A stretch of DNA of 46,054 nucleotides from Streptomyces somaliensis DSM 40738 (GTDB lineage Bacteria; Actinomycetota; Actinomycetes; Streptomycetales; Streptomycetaceae), in NCBI GenBank assembly GCA_012396115.1, contig JAAXOU010000005.1:1-46054 (forward strand), given 5' to 3'. Position numbers and translations under genes: made by a program. Below are positions 13,574 to 22,507 of this stretch, piece after piece; position 1 is the first letter of the stretch, and every line of letters starts with the position of its first letter. The notes under the pieces are model-generated. The model worked only from the letters and a program-made list of their open reading frames with translations. It had not been told where the DNA came from and ran no database searches.

Positions 13574-14803
13574 TCAGTTCCACGGGATGGTCAGCCAGGG
13601 GCTGGCGGGGTCGGACATCAGGACGCGGTGGCCGGTGAGGGCGGTCTCGTACCACTCGCCGAACTCCTCCTCGTCGAAGTGGAGGCAGCGGCCGAGGACG
13701 TACGCGGCGGAGAAGTCGGCCCAGGAGCGGTAGTTGGTGCGGACGAGCCGGCCGGCCCGGACGACGGCCGCCTCCGCCTCGGCGAGGGTGCCGTACCGGG
13801 CCCCCAGGCCCCAGCGGGCCAAACCGGCGGCGCGGCCGTAGTCCCACGCCTCGGCGGTCCGTACGTACCCGTCCTCCGGGAGGAGGCCGTCGGCGCGGAA
13901 CCGGGCCTCGTAGCGGGCGATGCGGCCGATCAGCCGCCGGACGCCGGCGATCCGCGACTCGGTCGCGGCGGGGGACACCGTACGGCTCGCGATCACCCCG
14001 TCGGGGGTCAACCGCGGCTGCGCGGCGGCCTCGGCCCGAGCGCGGACCACGCGCTCCGCCGTGTCGCGCCAGTGCTCCAGGGACACCGGGCCCGCGTAGT
14101 CCTGCGCCAGTGAGCGGCGCACCTGGAGGACGAACTCCCACACGTCGCTGACCATGCCGGCGCGCAGGAGCTGCTCCAGCGCGCTCGACCAGCCCTCACG
14201 GTCCGTGATGCCCCACCCCTCCCGCAGTCGCTGCCTCTCGTGGGTGACGCCGCCACCGTGGTAGGCCATGGCGTTCCAGAACTCGCCGTTGTGTACGGAG
14301 AGGTGGGCCCCGACCGCGAGGCCGAACGCGGCGGGACCCTGCAGGGGGCCGCCCACGTCGAGGCGGTGCACCGCGTCTTGGGCCAGTCCGACCCGCTCGA
14401 CGTTCGCGCTGTGCCGGACCCACAGGGCCCGGCCCTCGGGTGTCGCGGGCAGGACGCCTTCACACGGACTGCCCGGGTTCACGACGAGGTACGGCGGATC
14501 GCCCGGTTCCCACACGCGGGCGAACCAGTCGAGGCTGTGCCAGGCGAACACCGGGTCGGCGGCGGGGGCGGGGAGCATGCCGGCGGTGTGGACGGCCAGG
14601 CACATGGACTTGGTGTGCGGGTTCCAGTAGGGCGGGAACAGCACGCGATCCGGCCGCGCCTCGACCTCCGCCCGGGGCTGCGCCAGGTACAGGTGGGACC
14701 GGGCCACCACGTCGTAGTAGCCGGGCCAGTCCCCGCGCAGCCGCGCCTCGTACAGCGCCCGCTCGATGCCGCTGGGCGGCTGCCAGCCGGGTGGGGTGGA
14801 CAA
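13574..14803 (-). CDS. DUF1266 domain protein, last gene of the toxin operon
   Basis: A 409-aa soluble protein. The DUF1266 signature is the stretch GWGITDREGWSSALEQLLRAG near residues 197-217, followed by an arm-rich helical region ending AAYVLGRCLHFDEEEFGEWY, typical of the family. The function of the domain is unknown. The start is a TTG at 14803 with AAAAGGAG five bases upstream, a very strong ribosome binding site that overrides the rare codon. It follows the putative immunity gene by 51 bases on the same strand, and homologues do turn up near secreted toxins. A second immunity or chaperone role is possible but not shown. Confidence 0.75.
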   Translation of the reverse strand: MSTPPGWQPPSGIERALYEARLRGDWPGYYDVVARSHLYLAQPRAEVEARPDRVLFPPYWNPHTKSMCLAVHTAGMLPAPAADPVFAWHSLDWFARVWEPGDPPYLVVNPGSPCEGVLPATPEGRALWVRHSANVERVGLAQDAVHRLDVGGPLQGPAAFGLAVGAHLSVHNGEFWNAMAYHGGGVTHERQRLREGWGITDREGWSSALEQLLRAGMVSDVWEFVLQVRRSLAQDYAGPVSLEHWRDTAERVVRARAEAAAQPRLTPDGVIASRTVSPAATESRIAGVRRLIGRIARYEARFRADGLLPEDGYVRTAEAWDYGRAAGLARWGLGARYGTLAEAEAAVVRAGRLVRTNYRSWADFSAAYVLGRCLHFDEEEFGEWYETALTGHRVLMSDPASPWLTIPWN

Positions 14804-14854
14804 TTTTTCTCCTTTTCCGACTCCGGATCGAGCGTCATGGTCATGCCTCGCAGG

Positions 14855-15373
14855 TCAAGGGAGCCGGGGGAGCAAGGCCAGCCATGCGTCGATCTCCGTC
14901 TTCGTTTCCTCATCTTCAAGCAACTCATGGACCTGCATCAAAGGCGTCAGCATGTTCTTCACTGTTCGCAGCCTGAGCGCACTCTCCCGAGAGGCAGGAG
15001 GCTGGGAGTCAAGTACCTCCATGATTTCTTCCCGAGACAGATCGATGTGACTCAGGACATGAGTGCAGAGAGCAGCGGCCTCAGACAATTTTCGAGGGCC
15101 TGGCTCGATCAAGTTGCGCACGGCGTACGCCCTCACCCATGTTTGTTCGATCACCTCCCGCCTGACCGATTCCGGATCGTCTGCATATTTTTTTGAAATG
15201 AATTGTGATGCAAGGTTCGCCCAGCGGAGCCGGTCTCGTGGGGAAATGTCGGGCGACTGCATACGGTTTGTGCTGATTTCTTTGAGTTGTTCCCAGTCGT
15301 TGGCCAGCAGTTCTCCTGCAGCAGTTGTAGCTGCCTTTTCTTCGAGCTGATCGAGTGAGTACGCGGTATTCAT
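14855..15373 (-). CDS. Putative immunity protein to the Rhs toxin
   Basis: A 172-aa, mostly helical, acidic protein with no family that I recognise, no signal peptide and no membrane segment. It starts 32 bases after the stop of the Rhs toxin gene, the standard position for a cognate immunity gene. GGAG lies six bases before the ATG. The gene is visibly richer in A+T than its neighbours (AAA, TTT and ATT codons are common, and a run of eight T occurs near 15187), as is the toxin tip next to it. This points to joint acquisition. Immunity is inferred from position and composition only. Confidence 0.6.
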   Translation of the reverse strand: MNTAYSLDQLEEKAATTAAGELLANDWEQLKEISTNRMQSPDISPRDRLRWANLASQFISKKYADDPESVRREVIEQTWVRAYAVRNLIEPGPRKLSEAAALCTHVLSHIDLSREEIMEVLDSQPPASRESALRLRTVKNMLTPLMQVHELLEDEETKTEIDAWLALLPRLP

Positions 15374-15404
15374 GAGGGCTCCGTGGGGGGAGTTGGGGCA
15401 GGAG

Positions 15405-18400
15405 TTATAGGGCTATCACTCCTGCGCGCTCGAAGGCTTCTCTCGCTACGCTAAGGCTTTCCCGTGACGGTTTGTAGTGGCCGCTGTTGTTGTTCAGTTC
15501 CATCATGTAGTAGGAACCCTTGGATCCTGCTATCTCCGCCTCGCCTGCGCTCAGCACGGGATTCCCACCTGTGAGGACCGGATGCTTCAGTTCCACGCCT
15601 GCGACGTACTTCGGGATGACCAGAAGCTCGCCGTCCTCCGTTACGGCCCATTTCACGGTTCCTGCGTTGATCGCCTCATCGAAACCCTCCTCCCCTACGC
15701 GCAGTGGCCTCACGTTAAGGCGCTCTGCCGTAGCCAACTCGGCCGCCAATTCCTGGGGTAGCTGGTTCACATACGGTGCAAGGCCCAGAGGATCGATGCG
15801 GGCATGGGGATTCGACACGTACCCCACGTGATTAAGAGCAGCCGCCAGCCCCAGCGGGTCGGGGCTCAGGTATCTGGCGGTCTCCGGGTCGTAGTGGCGG
15901 AAGACGTTGTAGTGGAGGCCCGTCTCCGGGTCGTAGTACTGGCCGGGGAAGCGGAGCGGGGTGTACGTGGTGCTGGTGGAGGACCAGGTGGTGGTGCCCC
16001 ACAGCGTGGTGCGGGTGTGCCAGGCGAGGGCGCCGGACTCGTCGACGAGTTCGGACGGGGTGCCCACCAGGTCGGTGACCACGGCGAAGAAGCGGGCGTC
16101 GACGACCTCCTGCGGGGTGTCCCGGCGCAGGAGGCGCTCGGTCTGGGCGAGCGGCTGGAGGCCCTTGTGGTCCCAGGTCAGGGCGACCGGGTGGGGGAGG
16201 TCCGGGGAGTCGGTGGTCTGCTCGCAGAGCGTGGTGCCGTCCCAGGTGAAGACGGTCTCCTCCAGGACCGTCCGCCCGTCGTCCGCCAGGCGCCGCTTCG
16301 CGGTGCGGCGGCCCAGCGGGTCGTACACGTAGCGCCAGACCGTGCCGTCGGGGGTCGTGACCGAGGTGAGGCGGTCCTCCGGGTCCCAGGTGTAGCGCCA
16401 GGTGTCCGGCCCGCGTGACAGGCGGGGCTTCCGGCGGAGGACGACGCGGCCCTGGGCGTCGTGTTCGTAGCGGACCCGGCCCGCGCGGGTGATGCGGGTG
16501 CCGGTGTACGCGCGCGGGCCCGTGGCCTCCCGGCCGGGGTGGGAGGCGGGCCAGGACGCTTCGGTCTGGTTGCCGGCCTCGTCGTAGGCGTACCGCTCCG
16601 TCCAGTCCGCCGCGCGGACCGCCGTCACGCGGCCGGCCGCGTCGAGGTCGAAGCGGCGGGGGCCGGAGAGGAGGTCGTCGACGCCGGTGAGGTGGCCGTC
16701 GGCGCGGTAGGCGTAGGCGCGCTCCTGGAGGGTGCGGCCGGGCGCGCCCAGGTGCTGGCGGGTGAGGCGGCCCAGTTCGTCGTAGGCGTGGGTGAGCCGG
16801 AGCGCGCCGGAGAGGTGGCGGGACGTCTCGCGGCCCGCCGCGTCGTACGCGAAGGCGAGGGTGCGGCCCGAGGTGGTGAGGTGCGTGCGGCGGCCCGCCG
16901 CGTCGTACGTCCACTCGCTCACCGCGCCCGTGGGCGTCGTGCGGCGCGTGCGGCGGCCCGCCGCGTCGTACGCGTACCGCAGCTCCCTGCCGTTCACCGT
17001 CTCCGACAGCAGGCGGCCGTGGCGGTCGCGCAGGCGGGTGAGGGTGACGTCCGGGGAGACCGCCTCGGCCAGTTCGCCGAAGACGTCGTACGCGAAGGTG
17101 GTGACCGTCCCCGCCGCGTCCTTGCGGACGGTGCGGCCCAGCGCGTCGCGGTCGTAGCGGATCGTCTCGCCGAGGCCGTTGGTCCGGGCGGTCAGCCGGC
17201 CGGCCGGGTCGTGCTCGTACGTCAGCGTGCGGCCGTCGAAGTCGGTCTCCGACCGCAGGCGGCCCGCCTCGTCGTACTCGTAGGTCCAGGTCAGGCCCTG
17301 CGGGTTGCGGACCTCCACCAGGCGCAGGTCCGTGTCGTGGGTGAACTCGTAGCGGACCCCGTCCGGGCCGGTGCGGGCCTTCAGCAGGTCGAAGTGGGTG
17401 TACTCGAAGCGCGACACCCCGCCGAGCGCGTCGGTGTGGGTGAGGCAGTTGCCCTCGCCGTCGTAGGTCCACCTCTGCTCCGTGCCGTCCGGTTCGACGC
17501 GGCGGGACAGCAGGCCCTCGGGGGTCCACTCCAGGCGGGTCGTCGCGCCCAGGGGGTCGGTGACAGCCGTCGGGCGGCCCAGGGCGTCGCGGGTGCAGCG
17601 GGTCGTCGCGCCCAGCGGGTCGGTGACGGCGGCCGGGAGGCCCGCGGCGTCGCAGCGGACCTCGGTGGTGTGCCCGAGCGGGTCGGTCACCGACACGAGG
17701 CGGCCCGCCGCGTCGTACGCGAACGCGGTCGTCGCGCCCGACGGGTCCGTCACCGAGGTGCGGTTGCCGCGCTCGTCGTACGTCTGGCGCACCACCCGGC
17801 CGTCCGGGTAGACGATCCGCACCGGCAGGCCCAGGTCGTCGTGGTCGGCCCTCGTCGAGCGGCCATCGGGGTGGACCACCTCGGTGAGGTTGCCGCGCTC
17901 GTCGTAGGCGAAGCGGGTCGTGAGGCCCAGCGGGTCCGTGCGGGACAGCAGACGGTTGCGGTGGTCGCGTTCGTACCGGGTGGTCGCGCCCAGCGGATCG
18001 GTCTCGGCGACGATCTGGTGGGCGCCGTTGACCAGGTAGCGGCGGGTGGCGCCGGCCGGGGTGGTGACCGTGGTGACGCGGTGGCCGGTCTCCGGATCGA
18101 CCTCGTCGTAGGTGAGGCGGTGGGCGAGGTGGCCGTCCGCGCCGCCCTGGGCGACGCACCTGTCCAGGTCGTCGTACACGTAGTCGTAGCGGCTGCCGTT
18201 GCGGTCCGTCCAGAAGGTGATCCGGCCGCGGTCGTCGTAGGCGAAGCGGAGGGGCAGGCCCGAGGAGTCGACCACGTCCGTCAGGTGGCCGTCCGTGTAG
18301 CCGTAGCGCACGAGCTCCAGGTCCGTGCCGTCCGGCGCGCCGCCCGCCAGGTGCAGGGCGGTGACGCGGCCGTCCCGCGTCGTGAGCCTCAGGCGGTGGC

Positions 18401-20051
18401 CGCCGTGGTGGACGATCGACGCGGGGGCGCCGGCCTCGTCGTACTCGAAGGTGATCAGGTTGCCGTTGCGGTCGTCCACCTGGCCGAGCAGGGCGCGGCC
18501 GGCCCGGTGCTCGGTGAAGTGCCAGGTCCTGCCCGCCTGCGGGTCCGTGACCGTGTAGCCGCCGTCGGTGTCGCGGCTCAGCGGCCACCGCGGGCCGTGG
18601 CCCGGGAGCGTCGGCACGCCGGGGGCGGGGTGCGGGTACGACAGGAGCAGCCCGTCCTCGCACACGAGGACCACGCCCTGCGCGTCGATCTCCAGCCGCT
18701 GGTCCGCCGTCGAGGCCCACGACGGGCCGAACCAGCGGCCCGCCCGGTAGTCCGAGGCGGCCCGGCGGCGGAAGACCAGGGGGAGGACGCCGGGGAGGAC
18801 CACGTCCGTCTGGGGGAGGAACACGGCGCCCGTCGCCAGGTCGACCGGGTCGGTGTTCCCGGAGCAGACGGCGTCCTTGGTCCGCGACTGCCTCGTGGGT
18901 TCCGCCGTCCCCTGGCGCGCCGCCTGCGCCGCGTCGTCCGCGCCGTGCTTCCCCGCGCTCTTCGTCCCCGCCGTCGCCACCGTCTTGAGGCCGCCCGCGC
19001 CCTTGGCGCCCAGGAGTTCGAGGATCAGGCGGCCGGCGGCCTCGCTCGGGTCCTTCTTCGCGGCTTCCCAGGCCCTGTCCAGCGCCTGGTCGGGGTGGAC
19101 GGTCGTCGTCACCAGGCCGGCGAGGGTCATGCTGGTGTTCTTGTAGTACTCGGCCGGGTGCGTGACGTTGTACGCGTCGATCGGCAGGAGCGAGCGGACG
19201 AAGTTGGTCAGGCCGATCGTGCCCTTCACCACGCCGCCGACCAAGTGGGTCCTCTCGATCCCCTCGGCCATCGCGGTGTCCTGCAGGGCGGCGAGCACCG
19301 TCTGGCCCGCCGACGGGTCGGGGGCGTGCCGCAGGGCGGCCTTCACCGAGGCCGCGGCGGCCCGCGCGGCCTCGTCCCGCTGCCGGCGCGCCGCCGCGAG
19401 GACCTCCTCGGCCTGCTCGCGCGGTGCCGCCCCCGGGTCGGTGAACTCCGGGGGCCTGGGGAGCGGGCGGTCCGACGTGAGGGAGGCGTTGTACGCGTCG
19501 ACCTTCGCGTTGTGCGCGTCGACGGCCTTCCTCGACTCCTCCCGGCCCTTCCGGTGGAGGTCGATGGCCTCCTGCGCCATGGCCTGCGCCCGGGTGAGGA
19601 CCTTCGCGTACGCTCCCAAGGCGGCCGCCGCCTCGCCGCAGGCGCCGGCCGCCCGCAGCCAGTCCGCGGGCAGCATGGCCGACTTCTCGCGGAACGCGTC
19701 GGCGGCCTCGCCCTTCCAGTCGGCGGAGTCCAGGCGCCTCAGGGCCTGGCCGACCGTGTCGAAGGCGCTTTCGAAGTCGCGGAGGTTCTTGGCCGTGGCC
19801 TCGATCGCGTCCGGTCTGCCGTGCACGAGTTCGTCGGCCTGCTCGGTCTGGCCGAGGCGCTGCTCGCGTACGTCCACGCCGAGCGACGAGGCGGTCTCGT
19901 CGCCCCAGTCCTCCAGGTCGTCGGCGACCCCCTCCGCGCCGACGCTCTCGAGGAACGCCCCGGTCCCGTCGGTCGCGCGGTCGATCGCCTGACCGGTCAG
20001 GCGCTTGGCGCCGTCCCAGGCGCCCTGCATCCGGTCCCAGACGTCGCCCAT
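15405..20051 (-). CDS. Rhs/YD-repeat polymorphic toxin
   Basis: A 1548-aa protein. Residues 1 to about 260 are helical and ESX/WXG-like (SADWKGEAADAFREKSAMLP), a secretion-type front. Near 395 a DUF6531-type start (CSGNTDPVDLATGAVFLPQT) opens the shell, and YD repeats such as DPLGATTRYERD continue to about 1390. The Rhs core motif RYLSPDPLGL and then RIDPLGL, about residues 1396-1424, marks the cleavage point. The last 120 or so residues form a variable toxin tip with KHPVLTGG, AGEAEIAG and NNNSGHYKPS, which I cannot assign. The tip DNA is lower in GC than the shell. Start and stop overlap or abut neighbours: TGATG with the gene upstream, 31 bases to the immunity gene. Confidence 0.92.
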   Translation of the reverse strand: MGDVWDRMQGAWDGAKRLTGQAIDRATDGTGAFLESVGAEGVADDLEDWGDETASSLGVDVREQRLGQTEQADELVHGRPDAIEATAKNLRDFESAFDTVGQALRRLDSADWKGEAADAFREKSAMLPADWLRAAGACGEAAAALGAYAKVLTRAQAMAQEAIDLHRKGREESRKAVDAHNAKVDAYNASLTSDRPLPRPPEFTDPGAAPREQAEEVLAAARRQRDEAARAAAASVKAALRHAPDPSAGQTVLAALQDTAMAEGIERTHLVGGVVKGTIGLTNFVRSLLPIDAYNVTHPAEYYKNTSMTLAGLVTTTVHPDQALDRAWEAAKKDPSEAAGRLILELLGAKGAGGLKTVATAGTKSAGKHGADDAAQAARQGTAEPTRQSRTKDAVCSGNTDPVDLATGAVFLPQTDVVLPGVLPLVFRRRAASDYRAGRWFGPSWASTADQRLEIDAQGVVLVCEDGLLLSYPHPAPGVPTLPGHGPRWPLSRDTDGGYTVTDPQAGRTWHFTEHRAGRALLGQVDDRNGNLITFEYDEAGAPASIVHHGGHRLRLTTRDGRVTALHLAGGAPDGTDLELVRYGYTDGHLTDVVDSSGLPLRFAYDDRGRITFWTDRNGSRYDYVYDDLDRCVAQGGADGHLAHRLTYDEVDPETGHRVTTVTTPAGATRRYLVNGAHQIVAETDPLGATTRYERDHRNRLLSRTDPLGLTTRFAYDERGNLTEVVHPDGRSTRADHDDLGLPVRIVYPDGRVVRQTYDERGNRTSVTDPSGATTAFAYDAAGRLVSVTDPLGHTTEVRCDAAGLPAAVTDPLGATTRCTRDALGRPTAVTDPLGATTRLEWTPEGLLSRRVEPDGTEQRWTYDGEGNCLTHTDALGGVSRFEYTHFDLLKARTGPDGVRYEFTHDTDLRLVEVRNPQGLTWTYEYDEAGRLRSETDFDGRTLTYEHDPAGRLTARTNGLGETIRYDRDALGRTVRKDAAGTVTTFAYDVFGELAEAVSPDVTLTRLRDRHGRLLSETVNGRELRYAYDAAGRRTRRTTPTGAVSEWTYDAAGRRTHLTTSGRTLAFAYDAAGRETSRHLSGALRLTHAYDELGRLTRQHLGAPGRTLQERAYAYRADGHLTGVDDLLSGPRRFDLDAAGRVTAVRAADWTERYAYDEAGNQTEASWPASHPGREATGPRAYTGTRITRAGRVRYEHDAQGRVVLRRKPRLSRGPDTWRYTWDPEDRLTSVTTPDGTVWRYVYDPLGRRTAKRRLADDGRTVLEETVFTWDGTTLCEQTTDSPDLPHPVALTWDHKGLQPLAQTERLLRRDTPQEVVDARFFAVVTDLVGTPSELVDESGALAWHTRTTLWGTTTWSSTSTTYTPLRFPGQYYDPETGLHYNVFRHYDPETARYLSPDPLGLAAALNHVGYVSNPHARIDPLGLAPYVNQLPQELAAELATAERLNVRPLRVGEEGFDEAINAGTVKWAVTEDGELLVIPKYVAGVELKHPVLTGGNPVLSAGEAEIAGSKGSYYMMELNNNSGHYKPSRESLSVAREAFERAGVIAL

Positions 20052-20692
20052 CAGCCGGCACCTCCGGGCGACCCCCCGGCACGCCGGACGGCTTCGTCCG
20101 TCGGGTCGAACGCCTCGCGCTGGAGCGCCTCCACCCGCTCGCGTTCGTCGTCGTCGTAGATCCCGGCTTCCTGCAGGGAGTTCGCGAACTGGTGGTTGAC
20201 GTCGTAGGCGACGTCGCTCCAGACCTGCTTGGACTCCCGGTGGGCCTCGTCGAACGACTCGCCGCTCCAGTCGGCGCCGTCGGTGGGCCTCTGGTCGCGG
20301 ATCTCCTCCCAGCTCTTGGCCTGGACCTCCTCCTCCGACAGGTGGGGGTTGCCGTTGACGCCGTTCACGACGACCTTGATCGTGCCCTTGACGTACTGGT
20401 CCTGCTCGTGGAGCCCGCCCGCGGCGAGGCCGACGGCCACCGCGAACTCGTTGCCGCGCTGCATGAGGGTGCGCACGCCCCAGCCCCAGCGGTCGCAGAA
20501 GGCGCCGAACTCGTCGGCCAGGCCCCGGTGCCCCAGCTCCATCGCGGACAGCGCGAGCCCGGAGAAGCCGTTCCCCGTCGCGGCGTTGCCGATCGAGGTG
20601 AGGCCCTTCAGCTCCCCGTGCGCCTTGTCGATGCCCTCGGCCAACAGCCGGGCCGTGTCCGGCGGCAGCCTCAGTCCCGGTTCACCGCTCAT
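20051..20692 (-). CDS. ESX/WXG-like helical protein of the toxin operon
   Basis: A 213-aa, predominantly helical, acidic protein without signal peptide or membrane span. It resembles proteins that precede large ESX- or Rhs-type toxins in Streptomyces: a GLALSAMELGHRGLADEFG helix, a WGWGVRTLMQRGNEFAVAVG helix and a C-terminal acidic segment. A canonical W-x-G is not clear, so a family name would be a guess. Its stop overlaps the toxin start by one base (TGATG) and its start overlaps the SseB-like gene by 11 bases. The three are therefore one translational unit. A role as secretion partner or chaperone of the toxin is inferred. Confidence 0.72.
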   Translation of the reverse strand: MSGEPGLRLPPDTARLLAEGIDKAHGELKGLTSIGNAATGNGFSGLALSAMELGHRGLADEFGAFCDRWGWGVRTLMQRGNEFAVAVGLAAGGLHEQDQYVKGTIKVVVNGVNGNPHLSEEEVQAKSWEEIRDQRPTDGADWSGESFDEAHRESKQVWSDVAYDVNHQFANSLQEAGIYDDDERERVEALQREAFDPTDEAVRRAGGSPGGAG

Positions 20693-21221
20693 GGAGTCCC
20701 CCTTCGCGCTCGTCGTCGAGATCCACCGCCACCGCGTCCGGCACCACGCCCCGGACCGGCGGGAACAGCACCCCGTCCGCGCCGCCCGCGTCCAGCACCA
20801 CGCCCCCCGGGACGCCGAGCAGCGGCACCATGGCGTCCAGCAGCCGCGCGCCGAGCACCGTGCGGTACTCCCACACCCGGCCCGCCTCGCCCCTGGCGCG
20901 CGCGAAGCGGGCCAGGGACTCCTCGTGGGAGAAGGCGCAGATCCAGCGGACGCCGCCCAGGTCCGCCGTCCACAGGCCGCCGCCGTCGGCGAGCGGGACG
21001 AGGACGGCGGTGCGGCGGAACCCGCCGAGGAGGACGGCGAACTCCCGCCGGGCTTCGGCCAGCCTGTCCGGAACTAAGCGTTGCAAATGCGGGTCCGGGT
21101 CCCGCCCCGCAGGCGGCGCGGAGGGTGCGCCCCGCGGCGCGTCCAGGTCCGCGATCCGCGACGACCTGCGCCGTTCCCCCGTCGCGGCCGCTTCCCCGCG
21201 GCCCGCCCCCCACGTGGTCAT
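20682..21221 (-). CDS. SseB family protein
   Basis: A 179-aa protein with the SseB-like fold. An N-terminal low-complexity part is followed by FAVLLGGFRRTAVLVPLADG, WTADLGGVRWICAFSHEESL and a C-terminal VVLDAGGADGVLFPPVRGVV. This alternation of strands and a final Asp-Pro-x-x-Gly-like turn is the family pattern. SseB-like proteins in actinobacteria often accompany ESX or polymorphic-toxin genes. The ATG at 21221 is the best-placed start, although no good ribosome binding site is visible; further in-frame starts at 21233 and 21275 are possible. It heads the toxin operon and diverges from the NlpC/P60 gene. Confidence 0.78.
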   Translation of the reverse strand: MTTWGAGRGEAAATGERRRSSRIADLDAPRGAPSAPPAGRDPDPHLQRLVPDRLAEARREFAVLLGGFRRTAVLVPLADGGGLWTADLGGVRWICAFSHEESLARFARARGEAGRVWEYRTVLGARLLDAMVPLLGVPGGVVLDAGGADGVLFPPVRGVVPDAVAVDLDDEREGGLHER

Positions 21222-21346
21222 GAGCCGGATCATCACACGTGCTGCTTTTCGGATGCAATGAGGTTCCGTACCCACTCGGGCGGGGGATCGGCACCTAGAC
21301 TGGGCGGGACGCGGATGGCTCTCCTACTGCATACGGGGGTTTGACG

Positions 21347-22360
21347 GTGCGTAAGGCGTGGCTGGTGGGCGGGGTCGCGTTCGGGGCCTGCCTGGGTTTC
21401 GTCGCGCTCCTGGTCGTCGGGACCTACGTCGCCGCCGCCCAGCTCGCCGGCGGGGGCGGCGTACGGGGGGCCGTGGGGCTGGCCAAGGGCGCCGTACCGG
21501 CCGCGTACAAGCCCCTCGTGCAGCGGTGGGGGAACCTCTGCCCGGCGGTCAACCCGGCGCTCCTCGCCGCCCAGCTGTACCAGGAGAGCGGCTGGAACCC
21601 CCGGGCGCAGAGCCCCGCCCAGGCGCAGGGCATCGCGCAGTTCATCCCCGGCACCTGGGCCGCGCACGGCGTCGACGGCGACGCGGACGGCGACCGGGAC
21701 GTCTGGGACCCCGACGACGCCATCCCGTCGGCCGCCTCCTACGACTGCTCCCTCGCCCGGTACGTGAAGGACGTCCCCGGCGACCCCACCGACAACATGC
21801 TCGCGGCGTACAACGCCGGCGCGTACGCGGTCATCAAGTACGGCGGCGTCCCCCCGTACAAGGAGACCCAGAACTACGTGCGGATCATCCGCTCGCTGGA
21901 GAAGAGCTTCGCCCGGCCCGTCGGCCCCGTCGAGCCGTCGAGGCAGGCCGCCGGGGCGATCTACTTCGCGCAGAAGCAGCTCGGCAAGCCCTACCTGTGG
22001 GGCGGCGAGGGCACCCCCGAGCAGGGCGGCCGGTTCGACTGCTCCGGGCTCACCCAGGCCGCGTACCGCACCGTCGGCATCGAGCTGCCGCGCGTCGCCA
22101 ACGACCAGTACAACGCCGGGCCGCACCCCTCGCGGGACGAACTGCTCCCCGGCGACCTCGTGTTCTTCTCCGACGACCTGACGGACTCCCGGGCCATCCG
22201 GCACGTCGGCATGTACGTCGGCGGCGGGTACATGATCAACGCCCCCTACACCGGCGCCGTCATCCGCTTCGACAAGATCGACACACCGGACTACTTCGGC
22301 GCCACCCGCGTGACCGGGGACGGGGCGCAGGCGCTCCCGCAGCACGACGCCGGCACCTGA
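21347..22360 (+). CDS. Lytic transglycosylase / NlpC-P60 peptidoglycan hydrolase, VirB1-like
   Basis: A 337-aa cell-wall enzyme. An N-terminal membrane anchor (about 4-30) leads to an SLT domain (about 70-180) with catalytic Glu in LYQESGWNP and the AQGIAQFIPGTW loop. An NlpC/P60 domain follows with catalytic Cys in RFDCSGL, His in RHVGMYVGGG and Asn in YMINAP as third polar residue. Such fusions cut both glycan and peptide bonds and serve as VirB1/TcpI-type wall openers of type IV machines. GGGGG lies eight bases before the GTG at 21347; the TTG at 21341 is too close. It lies about 10 kb from the secretion-like operon, separated by the regulatory trio and the toxin genes. Confidence 0.9.
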   Translation: MRKAWLVGGVAFGACLGFVALLVVGTYVAAAQLAGGGGVRGAVGLAKGAVPAAYKPLVQRWGNLCPAVNPALLAAQLYQESGWNPRAQSPAQAQGIAQFIPGTWAAHGVDGDADGDRDVWDPDDAIPSAASYDCSLARYVKDVPGDPTDNMLAAYNAGAYAVIKYGGVPPYKETQNYVRIIRSLEKSFARPVGPVEPSRQAAGAIYFAQKQLGKPYLWGGEGTPEQGGRFDCSGLTQAAYRTVGIELPRVANDQYNAGPHPSRDELLPGDLVFFSDDLTDSRAIRHVGMYVGGGYMINAPYTGAVIRFDKIDTPDYFGATRVTGDGAQALPQHDAGT

Positions 22361-22507
22361 CCGGGGCGGCCCGGCCGCGGGCCGGGATCTCTCTTCGGTA
22401 ACGTCGTGTGAGCGTTTGGTGGAGCGCGGAACGTCCCCCTCGGACGGGTCGTTCCCCCGACTGACCGCACCCACCGCACCGCAGCACAAGGCAAGGGGCC
22501 GCAGCGC

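Noticed and set aside
16461..20159. A 1232-codon forward frame antisense to the Rhs gene
   Set aside because: It is a shadow of the Rhs gene caused by third-position GC bias. It has Arg/Val/Gly-rich low-complexity sequence, no domains and no ribosome binding site.
21222..21346. A ydaO-type (cyclic di-AMP) riboswitch ahead of the NlpC/P60 gene, as is common for Streptomyces wall hydrolases
   Set aside because: The gap is only 125 bases and lacks the conserved core of that riboswitch.
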